Of a DNA stretch of 9,796 bases, positions 1 through 5,940 are shown piece by piece. A model generated the notes under the pieces. The model worked only from the letters and a program-made list of their open reading frames with translations. It was not told the DNA's origin and did not search any database. Origin of the DNA: JBDHZK01 sp039811865 (GTDB lineage: Bacteria; Actinomycetota; Actinomycetes; Propionibacteriales; Propionibacteriaceae); contig JBDHZK010000104.1 of the NCBI GenBank assembly GCA_039811865.1, forward strand, positions 1 to 9,796. The letters run 5' to 3'. The position numbers and the translations under genes are program-made. Each line of letters starts with the position of its first letter. The stretch's first letter is position 1.

Positions 1-131
1 CGAGAGTGATACCCGAAGCCCCCGGAAACGGTGTCCAACGGCGGCAATCGCCGATCCGACGCGAACCGCGGCTAGGCCGCTGACCTGCGGTTTCGCAGAT
101 TCCCGTCGACAGCCGCCGATCGATCAACCTC

Positions 132-293
132 ATGTCACCAGCTACAGACGGCATAGCCAATGCTGAGCAGCACCGGGACGTCCCGGACGCGCTGCCTCCG
201 CGAACGCCGCTGGACCCCAGGGCTGCAGCCGATCGGATTGCCGGCGTGCTGACGACGGTACGGCGCGAGGCTCTCGGCCAGGCGGTTGGGCAT
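132..293 (-). pseudogene. Remnant of the 5' end of a YyaL/DUF255 thioredoxin-domain protein gene
   Basis: Read on the minus strand from an ATG at 293, this begins MPNRLAESLAPYRRQHAGNP, close to the usual N terminus of the YyaL/DUF255 family (MPNRL...SPYL.QHA.NPVDW). Homology then moves to another frame, where QPWGPAAFAEAAR is readable (about 227-189), and returns to the first frame for DVPVLLSIGYAVC. One base seems lost near 228 and one gained near 186. The family's CHWCH redox motif follows, but here it reads C-S-W-stop-H: the first His is Ser and the second Cys codon is TGA (135-137). I see no family resemblance in any minus-strand frame below about 131, so some 600 codons are missing. The orientation fits a gene that once followed mca and its short partner. 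The assignment rests on remembered family sequence, not on a search. Confidence 0.72.
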
Positions 294-329
294 GGGGACG
301 ACCGGACGCGACGGCCCTGGAGCGTTAAG

Positions 330-365
330 TGTTGATCCACCCCGCATATGCAGGTCAAATCAACA
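330..365. promoter_or_regulatory. 36-bp interrupted palindrome (possible operator)
   Basis: TGTTGAT (330-336) and ATCAACA (359-365) are perfect inverted arms. On the same axis (between 347 and 348) lies the perfect 8-bp palindrome GCATATGC (344-351), with CC/GG pairs at 341-342 and 353-354. In all 13 of 18 base pairs are symmetrical. It lies between the DUF255 remnant and lacI. A dimeric regulator site is one reading, and a structural or recombination site is another. No protein is assigned. Confidence 0.35.
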
Positions 366-427
366 GCTTGCCGACGCTCGCTACCCCGGCCGCCTTCTGT
401 AGCGATAAAGATGCAGACCCCGTTGCC

Positions 428-445
428 CTCTATAACGTTACAGAG
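428..445. promoter_or_regulatory. Putative LacI-family operator upstream of lacI
   Basis: CTCTATAACGTTACAGAG is an 18-bp palindrome with 8 of 9 pairs matched and a central CG, the usual centre of LacI/GalR-family operators. It ends 60 bases before the start codon of the LacI-type gene at 506. It contains TATAAC (431-436), a good -10-like hexamer on the plus strand, although no convincing -35 element sits 16-18 bases upstream. Binding here could block lacI transcription, giving autoregulation. That role is inferred from position and symmetry. Confidence 0.5.
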
Positions 446-505
446 CAACATAGACACACGGCGTCGCACAGGCGCCGGTTCGGAGATCCGAGGGGGTGAG
501 GTTCG

Positions 506-1579
506 ATGCCGCGAGTGACCATGAGGGACATCGCCGAGGTCGTCGGCGTGTCCGTGATGACGGTGTCGAACGCCTTCAACCGGCCGGACCAGCTCAGCCC
601 CGGGCTCCGCCAGCGAATCCTGGATCGCGCCACCAAGATGGGCTACTCCGGCCCGGACGCGGCCGCGCGTCACCTTCGCTCCGGCCGCACCAACTCCTAC
701 GGCGTCGTCTTCTCCGAGAAGCTGTCCTATGCGTTCTCCGACCCGTTCGCATCGGTCTGGCTAACGGCGTTCACCCAGGTCATGGAGCAGCACCACGCCA
801 GCGTGCTGCTGCTCAGCGTGCCGGCCAGCGACGCTGCCGCGGCCGTCCGGGATGCCAGCATCGACGGCCTCGCCGGATTGTGCCAGGACGTCGTTGCGAC
901 CCGGCAGGCCCGCGACCGCGGCCTGCCCACGGTCGTTTGCTCGTTCGACGAGGACCGCGAACCGCCGGGCGGTTACGTGATCATCGACGACTACGAGGCC
1001 GGCATGGACGTCGCGGCCCACCTCAAGCGCCTCGGGCACAAACGGATCAGCCTGTTGGTCGAGGACGCGCAGTTGGCGGGCGGTCCGGCCCAGGTGTCCG
1101 AAACCGATCTGCGGGCCTTGCGGGGTGGCGCCCGGCGCGCCGGCCGGGTCGAGCGCGTGCAGCGCATCAGTGGGCTCCTGGACGGGCTGGCCGACGTTTC
1201 GCTGAAACTCTTCGTCGCCGGGCCCAACTCGCGGGCATCGGGGAGGAGGGCGGCGGCGGAGATCCTGGACACCAGCCAGCGCCCGACCGCAGTCATCTGC
1301 ACCAGCGACATCCTCGCCCTCGGCTTCGCGGACGCCTGCGCCGAACGCGGGCTCGCGGTCGGCGCCGACGTCTCGGTCGTCGGTTTCGACGACATCCCCG
1401 AGGCCGCGCAAGCGGGACTCACGACCATCCATCAGCCCGTCGCCGACAAGGGACGCCTGGCCGCCGAACTGCTGCTCGACCCCGACCGAGAGCCCCGCCG
1501 GATCGTTCTGCCGCACCGGCTCGTGGTGCGCAGTTCGACCCAACCCGTCCCTCAACCAGCCCGCCCGATTACCGACTAG
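506..1579 (+). CDS. LacI/GalR-family transcriptional regulator
   Basis: This 357-residue protein has the normal length and architecture of a LacI/GalR repressor. Residues 5-24 form the helix-turn-helix (TMRDIAEVVGVSVMTVSNAF). The hinge helix follows at about 48-61 (YSGPDAAARHLRSG). The rest is the periplasmic-binding-protein-like effector domain, including SVVGFDDIP near residues 290-300. The three recognition positions read Val, Met and Asn, unlike Tyr-Gln-Arg of E. coli LacI. The start is supported by AGGGGGTGAG (491-500) upstream of the ATG. No sugar transporter or catabolic gene is adjacent, so the effector cannot be guessed. The 18-bp palindrome at 428-445 is a plausible autoregulatory site. 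The gene sits between mca-block members and a DUF255 remnant, so it may be a later insertion. Confidence 0.95.
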   Translation: MPRVTMRDIAEVVGVSVMTVSNAFNRPDQLSPGLRQRILDRATKMGYSGPDAAARHLRSGRTNSYGVVFSEKLSYAFSDPFASVWLTAFTQVMEQHHASVLLLSVPASDAAAAVRDASIDGLAGLCQDVVATRQARDRGLPTVVCSFDEDREPPGGYVIIDDYEAGMDVAAHLKRLGHKRISLLVEDAQLAGGPAQVSETDLRALRGGARRAGRVERVQRISGLLDGLADVSLKLFVAGPNSRASGRRAAAEILDTSQRPTAVICTSDILALGFADACAERGLAVGADVSVVGFDDIPEAAQAGLTTIHQPVADKGRLAAELLLDPDREPRRIVLPHRLVVRSSTQPVPQPARPITD

Positions 1580-1587
1580 CGGCGCAC

Positions 1588-1603
1588 GCGTCCCAAAGGA
1601 CGC
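1588..1603 (+). terminator. Hairpin after lacI
   Basis: GCGTCC and GGACGC form a perfect 6-bp stem around the four-base loop CAAA, starting 9 bases after the lacI stop codon. A competing pairing, AGCGGC (1578-1583) with GCCGCT (1602-1607), overlaps it. There is no T-tract, so termination strength is uncertain. It could also separate lacI from the small ORF at 1650. Confidence 0.35.
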
Positions 1604-1649
1604 CGCTTAGCCCCAGCCGGGGAGCAAAACCCACCACAAGGAGACAGTC

Positions 1650-1871
1650 ATGTCCATGTCCATGTTCACCATCGGCCCGGCACTCGATGCCGCCCGCCGG
1701 GAGAACCAATCCGCCTTCCCGGACGCTCCGGTCGTCCAGGCAGCGCCCTCCCGGAGGCCTCGGCGAGTTGCGTCCGACGCACTGCTCGCGATCGCCCGGG
1801 CCAGCCTGGCGCTGGCCCGACGCCTGGACGCCACCCGTCCGATGCCGGTTATCCAACCGGCCGCGCGGTGA
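1650..1871 (+). CDS. Small unrecognised basic protein (73 aa)
   Basis: I do not recognise this protein. The start is well supported: AAGGAGA (1638-1644) precedes the first ATG by five bases, the best ribosome binding site in the window after that of the permease. Two more in-frame ATGs follow (MSMSMFT). The middle is basic (SRRPRRVAS, about residues 34-42), and residues 43-59 (DALLAIARASLALARRL) could form an amphipathic alpha-helix. There is no signal peptide, Cys or metal motif. It lies 70 bases after lacI on the same strand and ends 9 bases before the stop of the convergent membrane-protein gene. It may be cotranscribed with lacI or have its own promoter. A non-coding interpretation is less likely given the ribosome binding site. 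Confidence 0.6.
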   Translation: MSMSMFTIGPALDAARRENQSAFPDAPVVQAAPSRRPRRVASDALLAIARASLALARRLDATRPMPVIQPAAR

Positions 1872-1880
1872 GCCAAGGCG

Positions 1881-2123
1881 TCAAGAGCTGGTCGACTCCG
1901 GTGCTGGGTCGACCAGTTCCGCCGTCGGGGCCTGGAGCGGCCCAGCCGAGGTCCCCGCGGCCTTCCGCTCGGCCACCTCAGCCGCCGTCGGCACCGTGAT
2001 CTTGCTGATGTTGTGCCGCATGTTGCGCCATAAGAACACGACCACGACGCCCAGGGCCACCACGATCAGCAGCGGCATCCACCCAGCCTTGACGGTCTCG
2101 GGGTCTAGATCGAATAGGACCAT
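1881..2123 (-). CDS. Short single-pass membrane protein encoded with mca
   Basis: This 80-residue protein has one strong hydrophobic segment at about residues 15-34 (WMPLLIVVALGVVVVFLW), followed by a basic stretch (RNMRHNISK) and an Ala/Pro/Glu-rich tail. The positive charges after the segment suggest that the C terminus is cytoplasmic. Its ATG (2121-2123) overlaps the end of mca by 19 bases, so the two are almost certainly cotranscribed and probably translationally coupled. From memory, a short gene lies in the same place after mca in mycobacteria (Rv1083), so this is probably its counterpart. The function is unknown, and a link to mycothiol conjugate handling is only an inference from linkage. 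Confidence 0.8.
   Translation of the reverse strand: MVLFDLDPETVKAGWMPLLIVVALGVVVVFLWRNMRHNISKITVPTAAEVAERKAAGTSAGPLQAPTAELVDPAPESTSS
1885..1919. terminator. Inverted repeat between convergent genes (possible bidirectional terminator)
   Basis: CTGGTCGAC (1888-1896) and GTCGACCAG (1908-1916) are a perfect 9-bp inverted repeat with an 11-base loop. The stem extends to 12 bp (1885-1919) if one G-U pair is allowed. It lies within the last codons of the minus-strand membrane-protein gene, just past the stop of the plus-strand small ORF. It is thus placed to stop plus-strand transcripts from the lacI side. For minus-strand transcripts it would act before the stop codon. There is no T-tract. Confidence 0.4.
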
Positions 2124-3070
2124 GGCTCGACACTACTCCGGGCCTCCGCCGTGGCGCCTGGGCCCGCGGGCGGCGTTGCGTCCAACCCGGCGAACAGATC
2201 GCTCTCCGGCAGTTCCACGTCGACCCGGCTGCGAGCCAACTGGTAGTCCTCGGTCGGCCAGCCGGCGCGCTGGATCTCCAGCGGAACGGAGAACCAAAAG
2301 CCGTCCGGGTCGACCTGCGTCGCATGAGCCAACAGAGCCGCGTCACGCACCTCGAAGTAGTCTCCGCAGGGGACGAACGTGGTGAGTCGCCGGCCCTGCT
2401 CGGTCTCTTCTCGCCAGTTCGCCAACCACTCCGCGAAGGGCGATTCGAGCCCGTGCTCGTGCATGAGTTCGTCCAGCCGCGCGAACCTCGCCCGATGGAA
2501 ACCCATGTGGTAGTACACCTTGGCCACAGACCACGGCTCGCCATGCTCCGGCCAGGCTGCAGGGTCCGCGGCGGCCTCGACCGCGGCCATCGTCACTTTG
2601 TGGCACATGATGTGGTCGGGGTGCGGGTAGCCGCCGGTCTCGTCGTAGGTCGTGACCACGTGTGGGCGGAGATCCCGGATCACCTTGACCAGTCGTCCCG
2701 CGGCCTCGTCCGGGTCGACCAGCCCGAACGAGCCTTCCGGCAGCGGTGGCAGCGGATCGCCTTCCGGGAGGCCGGAATCCACGAAGCCCAGCCAAACCTG
2801 CTCGATGCCGAGGATCTCCTTGGCCTTGGCCATCTCCGCGGCTCGGACGGTCGGGATGTCCTCCTCCGCCACAACCCCCTTGAGCTTCTCGTTCAGGATC
2901 GAGCCCCGCTCACCACCGGTGCAGGTGGCCACGACGACGCGCACCCCCTCGTCCACGTACTTGGCGGTGGTGGCCGCGCCCTTGCTGGACTCGTCATCGG
3001 GATGGGCGTGGACGGCCAGCAACCGAAACGGCTCGCCGGACGCGTCCAAGCGTGGGGATTGCGCAGACAT
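2105..3070 (-). CDS. mca: Mycothiol S-conjugate amidase Mca
   Basis: Mca is a zinc hydrolase that cleaves mycothiol S-conjugates of electrophiles and antibiotics. It releases a mercapturic acid for export plus glucosaminyl-inositol for mycothiol resynthesis. This 321-residue protein has the family's HAHPDDE motif at residues 21-27 (zinc ligands H23 and D26, likely catalytic D25) and YPHPDH at 148-153 (third ligand H153), by analogy with MshB. The long C-terminal half (to YFEVRDAALLAHATQVDPD and LPESDLFAGL) favours Mca over the deacetylase MshB. The ATG at 3070 is preferred to an in-frame TTG at 3088 because it matches the family N terminus and lies 7 bases from a -10-like GACAAT. There is no clear Shine-Dalgarno sequence, so a leaderless mRNA is plausible. 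It is divergent from the DUF4307 gene. Confidence 0.93.
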   Translation of the reverse strand: MSAQSPRLDASGEPFRLLAVHAHPDDESSKGAATTAKYVDEGVRVVVATCTGGERGSILNEKLKGVVAEEDIPTVRAAEMAKAKEILGIEQVWLGFVDSGLPEGDPLPPLPEGSFGLVDPDEAAGRLVKVIRDLRPHVVTTYDETGGYPHPDHIMCHKVTMAAVEAAADPAAWPEHGEPWSVAKVYYHMGFHRARFARLDELMHEHGLESPFAEWLANWREETEQGRRLTTFVPCGDYFEVRDAALLAHATQVDPDGFWFSVPLEIQRAGWPTEDYQLARSRVDVELPESDLFAGLDATPPAGPGATAEARSSVEPWSYSI

Positions 3071-3077
3071 GCTGCCT

Positions 3078-3083
3078 ATTGTC
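3078..3083 (-). promoter_or_regulatory. Candidate -10 element of mca (leaderless)
   Basis: On the minus strand GACAAT, 4 of 6 matches to TATAAT, ends 7 bases before the mca ATG. That spacing would put the transcript's first base at or beside the start codon. No -35 consensus is seen. Confidence 0.35.
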
Positions 3084-3183
3084 CACAAACCGACCGGCCG
3101 CCGCCCACTCCGATCGGCCGCGCCGTCGGTCTACTCGGGACGACCGACGCGGACCGCAGCGGGCACCTCGTCCGCGCCGGGGG

Positions 3184-3189
3184 CAGAAT
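3184..3189 (+). promoter_or_regulatory. Candidate -10 element of the DUF4307 gene (leaderless)
   Basis: CAGAAT matches TATAAT at 4 of 6 positions and is followed by exactly six bases and the GTG start at 3196. The same spacing is seen at greA, the SHOCT-like gene and the MFS gene. There is no -35 consensus. Confidence 0.35.
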
Positions 3190-3195
3190 GAGCGT

Positions 3196-3639
3196 GTGAC
3201 TCAGCATCCGGACGCCGCGGCGGGCCCGCCGCCGACGCCGCCGGAGTCTGCCGCTCGGCTGGCCGAACGCTATCCCCCACGCCGCGGCCGGCGCCGGTTG
3301 ATCTTCATTGCCTGCCTGCTGCTGGCGGGGGTTGGCCTGGGCTGGCTCATCTGGGCGGCGACGATCGGAGCCAATCCGCCCGTGTCTGGCCGGATCACCG
3401 CCTTCGAGGTGCTGTCCACCACCAAGACCCGCGCCACCTTGCTCGTCCAGCGCCCCGACCCGAGCGTTTCGGCCACCTGCCTGGTCGTCGCCCAGGCCGT
3501 CAACTACGAACGCGTGGCCGAACTTAGCGTGGACGTTCCCTCGGGGACGCAACAGGTCGTAAAGATCGAAATCCAACTTCGGACCTTCAAACAGGCCACT
3601 TCCGTGTGGCTCGACCGCTGTCGTCCGGTTCCCCGCTAG
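3196..3639 (+). CDS. DUF4307 single-pass membrane protein
   Basis: This 147-residue protein has a Pro-rich cytoplasmic N terminus, a basic cluster (RRGRRR, about 29-34), one transmembrane segment (about 35-55, IFIACLLLAGVGLGWLIWAA) and an extracytoplasmic domain of about 90 residues. That domain has beta-strand character and two Cys residues (C85 and C142) that could pair. The pattern (SATCLVVAQA...VDVPSGTQ...WLDRCRP) fits DUF4307, the family of mycobacterial Rv1081c. The function of the family is unknown. I chose the GTG at 3196 because it opens just before the Pro-rich tail and sits six bases after CAGAAT; the upstream reading frame is Arg-rich intergenic DNA. It is divergent from mca and 42 bases ahead of greA, an arrangement that recurs in actinobacteria. 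Confidence 0.82.
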   Translation: MTQHPDAAAGPPPTPPESAARLAERYPPRRGRRRLIFIACLLLAGVGLGWLIWAATIGANPPVSGRITAFEVLSTTKTRATLLVQRPDPSVSATCLVVAQAVNYERVAELSVDVPSGTQQVVKIEIQLRTFKQATSVWLDRCRPVPR

Positions 3640-3669
3640 CCCCAACCGCCCGCTGGTGAGGGCATTTGG

Positions 3670-3675
3670 TAACAT
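3670..3675 (+). promoter_or_regulatory. -10 element of greA (leaderless)
   Basis: TAACAT fits the actinobacterial TANNNT -10 pattern. Six bases (CGACAG) separate it from the greA ATG, so transcription should begin at the start codon. No purine-rich ribosome binding site lies at the usual distance. greA may therefore have its own promoter besides any read-through from the DUF4307 gene. Confidence 0.6.
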
Positions 3676-3681
3676 CGACAG

Positions 3682-4188
3682 ATGTCCGCAGAAACTCAGA
3701 CGATCTGGCTCACCCAGGAGGCGTTCGACAAGCTCACCGCTGAGCTCGAATACCTCACCGGTGAAGGTCGCGCCATTGTGGTGGCAAAGATCGCCGCCGC
3801 CCGCGAAGAAGGCGACCTCAGCGAAAACGGGGGCTATCACGCCGCCCGCGAGGAACAGGGGCATCAAGAGGCGCGGATCCGACAACTGAAGGACATGCTG
3901 CAACGGGCTGAGGTCGGGGACGCCCCCACTCAAACCGATCTAGTGGCTCCGGGCACCCGCGTCACCATCGCCTTCGACGGCGACCCCGACGACACCGACA
4001 CGTTCCTGCTCGGCTCCCGCGAGGTGCTCGGGCTCGATGGTTCGGTCGACCTGCCGGTCTACTCGCCGCAGTCGCCCCTCGGCGCGGCGATCCTGGGCAA
4101 AACGCCCGGCGAGGACGCCCAATACCTGGCACCCAACGGGCGCACGATCAGCGTCACCGTGGTGGCCGTGGAGCCCTTCCAGGGCTGA
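3682..4188 (+). CDS. greA: Transcription elongation factor GreA
   Basis: GreA enters the RNA polymerase secondary channel and stimulates cleavage of the nascent RNA in backtracked complexes. This 168-residue protein has the two-domain layout. An N-terminal antiparallel coiled coil (about 10-80) carries the tip REEGDLSENGGYHAAREEQ, where D45 and E48 correspond to the catalytic acidic pair of E. coli GreA (D41 and E44). A C-terminal FKBP-like domain follows (about 88-166), including VYSPQSPLGAAILGK near 126-140. The length is typical of actinobacterial GreA. Its linkage to DUF4307 and mca matches the mycobacterial arrangement. The start is fixed by the family N terminus and the -10 spacing. A hairpin follows the stop. 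Confidence 0.97.
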   Translation: MSAETQTIWLTQEAFDKLTAELEYLTGEGRAIVVAKIAAAREEGDLSENGGYHAAREEQGHQEARIRQLKDMLQRAEVGDAPTQTDLVAPGTRVTIAFDGDPDDTDTFLLGSREVLGLDGSVDLPVYSPQSPLGAAILGKTPGEDAQYLAPNGRTISVTVVAVEPFQG

Positions 4189-4196
4189 TGGCCGAA

Positions 4197-4233
4197 CCGG
4201 CCCTGGTCCACGCATTTCGCGAACCAGGGCCGG
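4197..4233 (+). terminator. Terminator hairpin after greA
   Basis: CCGGCCCTGGT (4197-4207) and ACCAGGGCCGG (4223-4233) are perfect 11-bp inverted arms with a 15-base loop, starting 9 bases after the greA stop. No T-run follows, which is usual for GC-rich actinobacterial terminators. It marks the probable end of the DUF4307-greA transcript. Confidence 0.7.
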
Positions 4234-4503
4234 CAAGTTACCGACACATCGTGCGGTTTGGCGGGCGGCGATTGAGGCGCCTGAGCCGCGCTCCCGAGGC
4301 GCCCCAGTGGCGGCGCCTGTTTCCCTTTCCTCCTTGACTACCGGACCCTCACGAGACGCACTCCGTCCCCTGAGCTGGGCCTGGAGTTGGCCGGGCAAGG
4401 CTGTGCGGCCGGTTACCGAGGTGTAAATCTTGCGGACGCCTATGTTCTTCGGGGGTTCGGGCTGCAAAGGTGGCGCTCTCACCTAAGGGTCAGGAGGAAT
4501 CTC
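4234..4503 (+). other. 270-bp leader/intergenic region before the permease gene
   Basis: No gene is supported here. It contains three copies of the self-complementary GGCGCC (4276-4281, 4298-4303, 4312-4317), the first two within a direct repeat GAGGCGCC 22 bases apart. A small hairpin, AGGTG (4468-4472) with CACCT (4480-4484), sits just upstream of the ribosome binding site. TTGACT (4334-4339) and TAAATC (4424-4429) are isolated promoter-like hexamers without matching partners. I looked for known riboswitch signatures (lysine, glycine, c-di-AMP, guanidine) and recognised none. The permease promoter must lie here but cannot be fixed. Confidence 0.4.
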
Positions 4504-5940
4504 GTGAGCCAGACGACCGAACCGCACCAGTCACTCGCCCATCGGATGTTTCGCCGCAAGGAACTGGTCCCCGGCGGCAAGGACTCAGAGTTGCCCCGCA
4601 CCCTCGGGCTCTTTCAGCTCACCATGTTCGGCGTCGGATCGACCGTCGGCACAGGCATCTTCTTCGTCCTGGGGACGAACGTGAAGCAGGCCGGCCCGTC
4701 GATCATCGTTTCGTTCATCATCGCCGCGGTTGTCGCCGGTCTGACTGCGGTCTGCTACGCCGAGTTGGCCAGTTCGGTCCCGGTGTCGGGGTCGTCCTAT
4801 TCGTACGCCTACGCCACCCTCGGCGAGGCCGTTGCGATGGTGATCGCCTCCTGCCTGCTGCTTGAGTACGGCGTTTCGTCCGCGGCGGTATCCGTCGGCT
4901 GGTCGCAGTACTTGAACGAGCTGATGGACAATCTGTTCGGCTTCAGCATCCCGCACGCGCTGTCCGCCGCGCCGTGGGACGCGACTCCCGGAATCGTCAA
5001 TATTCCCGCCATGGTGCTCGTCGGTCTTTGCACCCTGCTGCTGATCCGGGGAGCCAGCGAATCGGCCACGGCCAACGCCGTCATGGTGTGCATCAAGATC
5101 GGCGTTCTCATTTTGTTCATGGCGGTCGGCGCGCAGGGGTGGAACAGCAACAATCTGGCCGATTTCGCCCCCTTCGGCGTCGGCGGGATCATGGCGGCCA
5201 CGGGCGGCATCTTCTTCTCCTACATCGGTTTGGACGCCGTCTCGACGGCCGGCGAGGAGGTGAAGAACCCAACCCGGACCATGCCACGCGCCATCGTTAT
5301 CGCTCTGTTCATCGTCACGGCCCTCTACGTCGGGGTCGCGATCGTCGCGGTGGCCGCCCAGCCGTGGCGGCAGTTCGCCGGGCAGGAGGCGGGTCTGGCT
5401 CAAATCTTGGTGAACGTCACCGGGCAGACCTGGCCGGGCAGCTTGCTAGCGGCGGGGGCCGTGATCTCGATCTTCTCAGTGACCCTGGTCACGCTCTACG
5501 GGCAGACGCGGATCTTGTTCACGATGAGCACCGACGGCATCGTCTCACCGATGTTCAAGGAGGTGAACAAGCGGACGTTGACGCCGATCAAGAACACCCT
5601 GGTGGTCGGCGGAGCGGTGGCTCTGATCGCCGGCTTCGTGCCCCTGGATTACCTCGCCGATCTGACCAGCGTCGGAACATTGTTCGCATTCGCCGTCGTT
5701 TCGGCGACAGTTATCATCCTGCGCCGCCGGGAACCCACGCTGAACCGCCCGTTCAAGGTGCCCGGATACCCGGTCACACCGATCCTGTCGATCGTCTCGT
5801 GCATCGTAGTGATCGCCAGCCTCCATCCGATCACCTACCTCGCATTCGCCGGCTGGGTAGGCGCATTCTTGATTTTCTATTTCACCTACGGCATCAAACA
5901 CTCCAATCTCGAGCCCTACCCGCGGAGCGACGAGAAATGA
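4504..5940 (+). CDS. APC-superfamily amino acid/polyamine permease (cationic amino acid transporter-like)
   Basis: This 478-residue integral membrane protein should have 12 transmembrane helices and import or exchange amino acids or polyamines across the cytoplasmic membrane. TM1 contains the unwound substrate-binding motif GVGSTVGTGIF (43-53). TM6 has FFSYIGLDAVSTAGEE (237-252), followed by KNPTRTMPRAI, and PFKVPGYPVTPIL lies near the C terminus; both are marks of the CAT/YfnA-type branch. The substrate cannot be read from sequence. The GTG at 4504 is preferred because AGGAGG (4492-4497) lies six bases upstream, and the longer frame from 4387 lacks such a site. The stop overlaps the start of a universal stress protein gene (ATGA), so the two are cotranscribed. 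In some archaeal and bacterial CAT-like permeases a USP domain is fused at the C terminus, which suggests a regulatory partnership. Confidence 0.93.
   Translation: MSQTTEPHQSLAHRMFRRKELVPGGKDSELPRTLGLFQLTMFGVGSTVGTGIFFVLGTNVKQAGPSIIVSFIIAAVVAGLTAVCYAELASSVPVSGSSYSYAYATLGEAVAMVIASCLLLEYGVSSAAVSVGWSQYLNELMDNLFGFSIPHALSAAPWDATPGIVNIPAMVLVGLCTLLLIRGASESATANAVMVCIKIGVLILFMAVGAQGWNSNNLADFAPFGVGGIMAATGGIFFSYIGLDAVSTAGEEVKNPTRTMPRAIVIALFIVTALYVGVAIVAVAAQPWRQFAGQEAGLAQILVNVTGQTWPGSLLAAGAVISIFSVTLVTLYGQTRILFTMSTDGIVSPMFKEVNKRTLTPIKNTLVVGGAVALIAGFVPLDYLADLTSVGTLFAFAVVSATVIILRRREPTLNRPFKVPGYPVTPILSIVSCIVVIASLHPITYLAFAGWVGAFLIFYFTYGIKHSNLEPYPRSDEK

Noticed and set aside
68..98. Two adjacent small hairpins (68-80 and 85-98) near the window start
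   Set aside because: Stems are only 5 bp, and no gene end is visible upstream in the window, so a terminator call cannot be supported.
761..1555. 264-codon minus-strand frame antisense to lacI
   Set aside because: It lies wholly inside a clear LacI-family gene on the other strand, with no ribosome binding site or recognisable domain.
496..2385. Long plus-strand frame of 629 codons across lacI, the small ORF and the mca region
   Set aside because: It is an Arg/Pro/Gly-rich alternative frame typical of GC-rich DNA. It overlaps three better-supported genes and resembles no family.
2324..3199. 291-codon plus-strand frame antisense to mca
   Set aside because: mca has intact zinc motifs on the minus strand; this frame is its shadow.
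3076..3933. 285-codon minus-strand frame opposite the DUF4307 gene and greA
   Set aside because: GreA and DUF4307 features are unmistakable on the plus strand, and the antisense product has low-complexity composition.
4974..5936. N-terminal extension of the USP reading frame into the permease gene
   Set aside because: The extension is Arg/Gly-rich shadow of the permease. USP homology starts exactly at the ATG at 5937.
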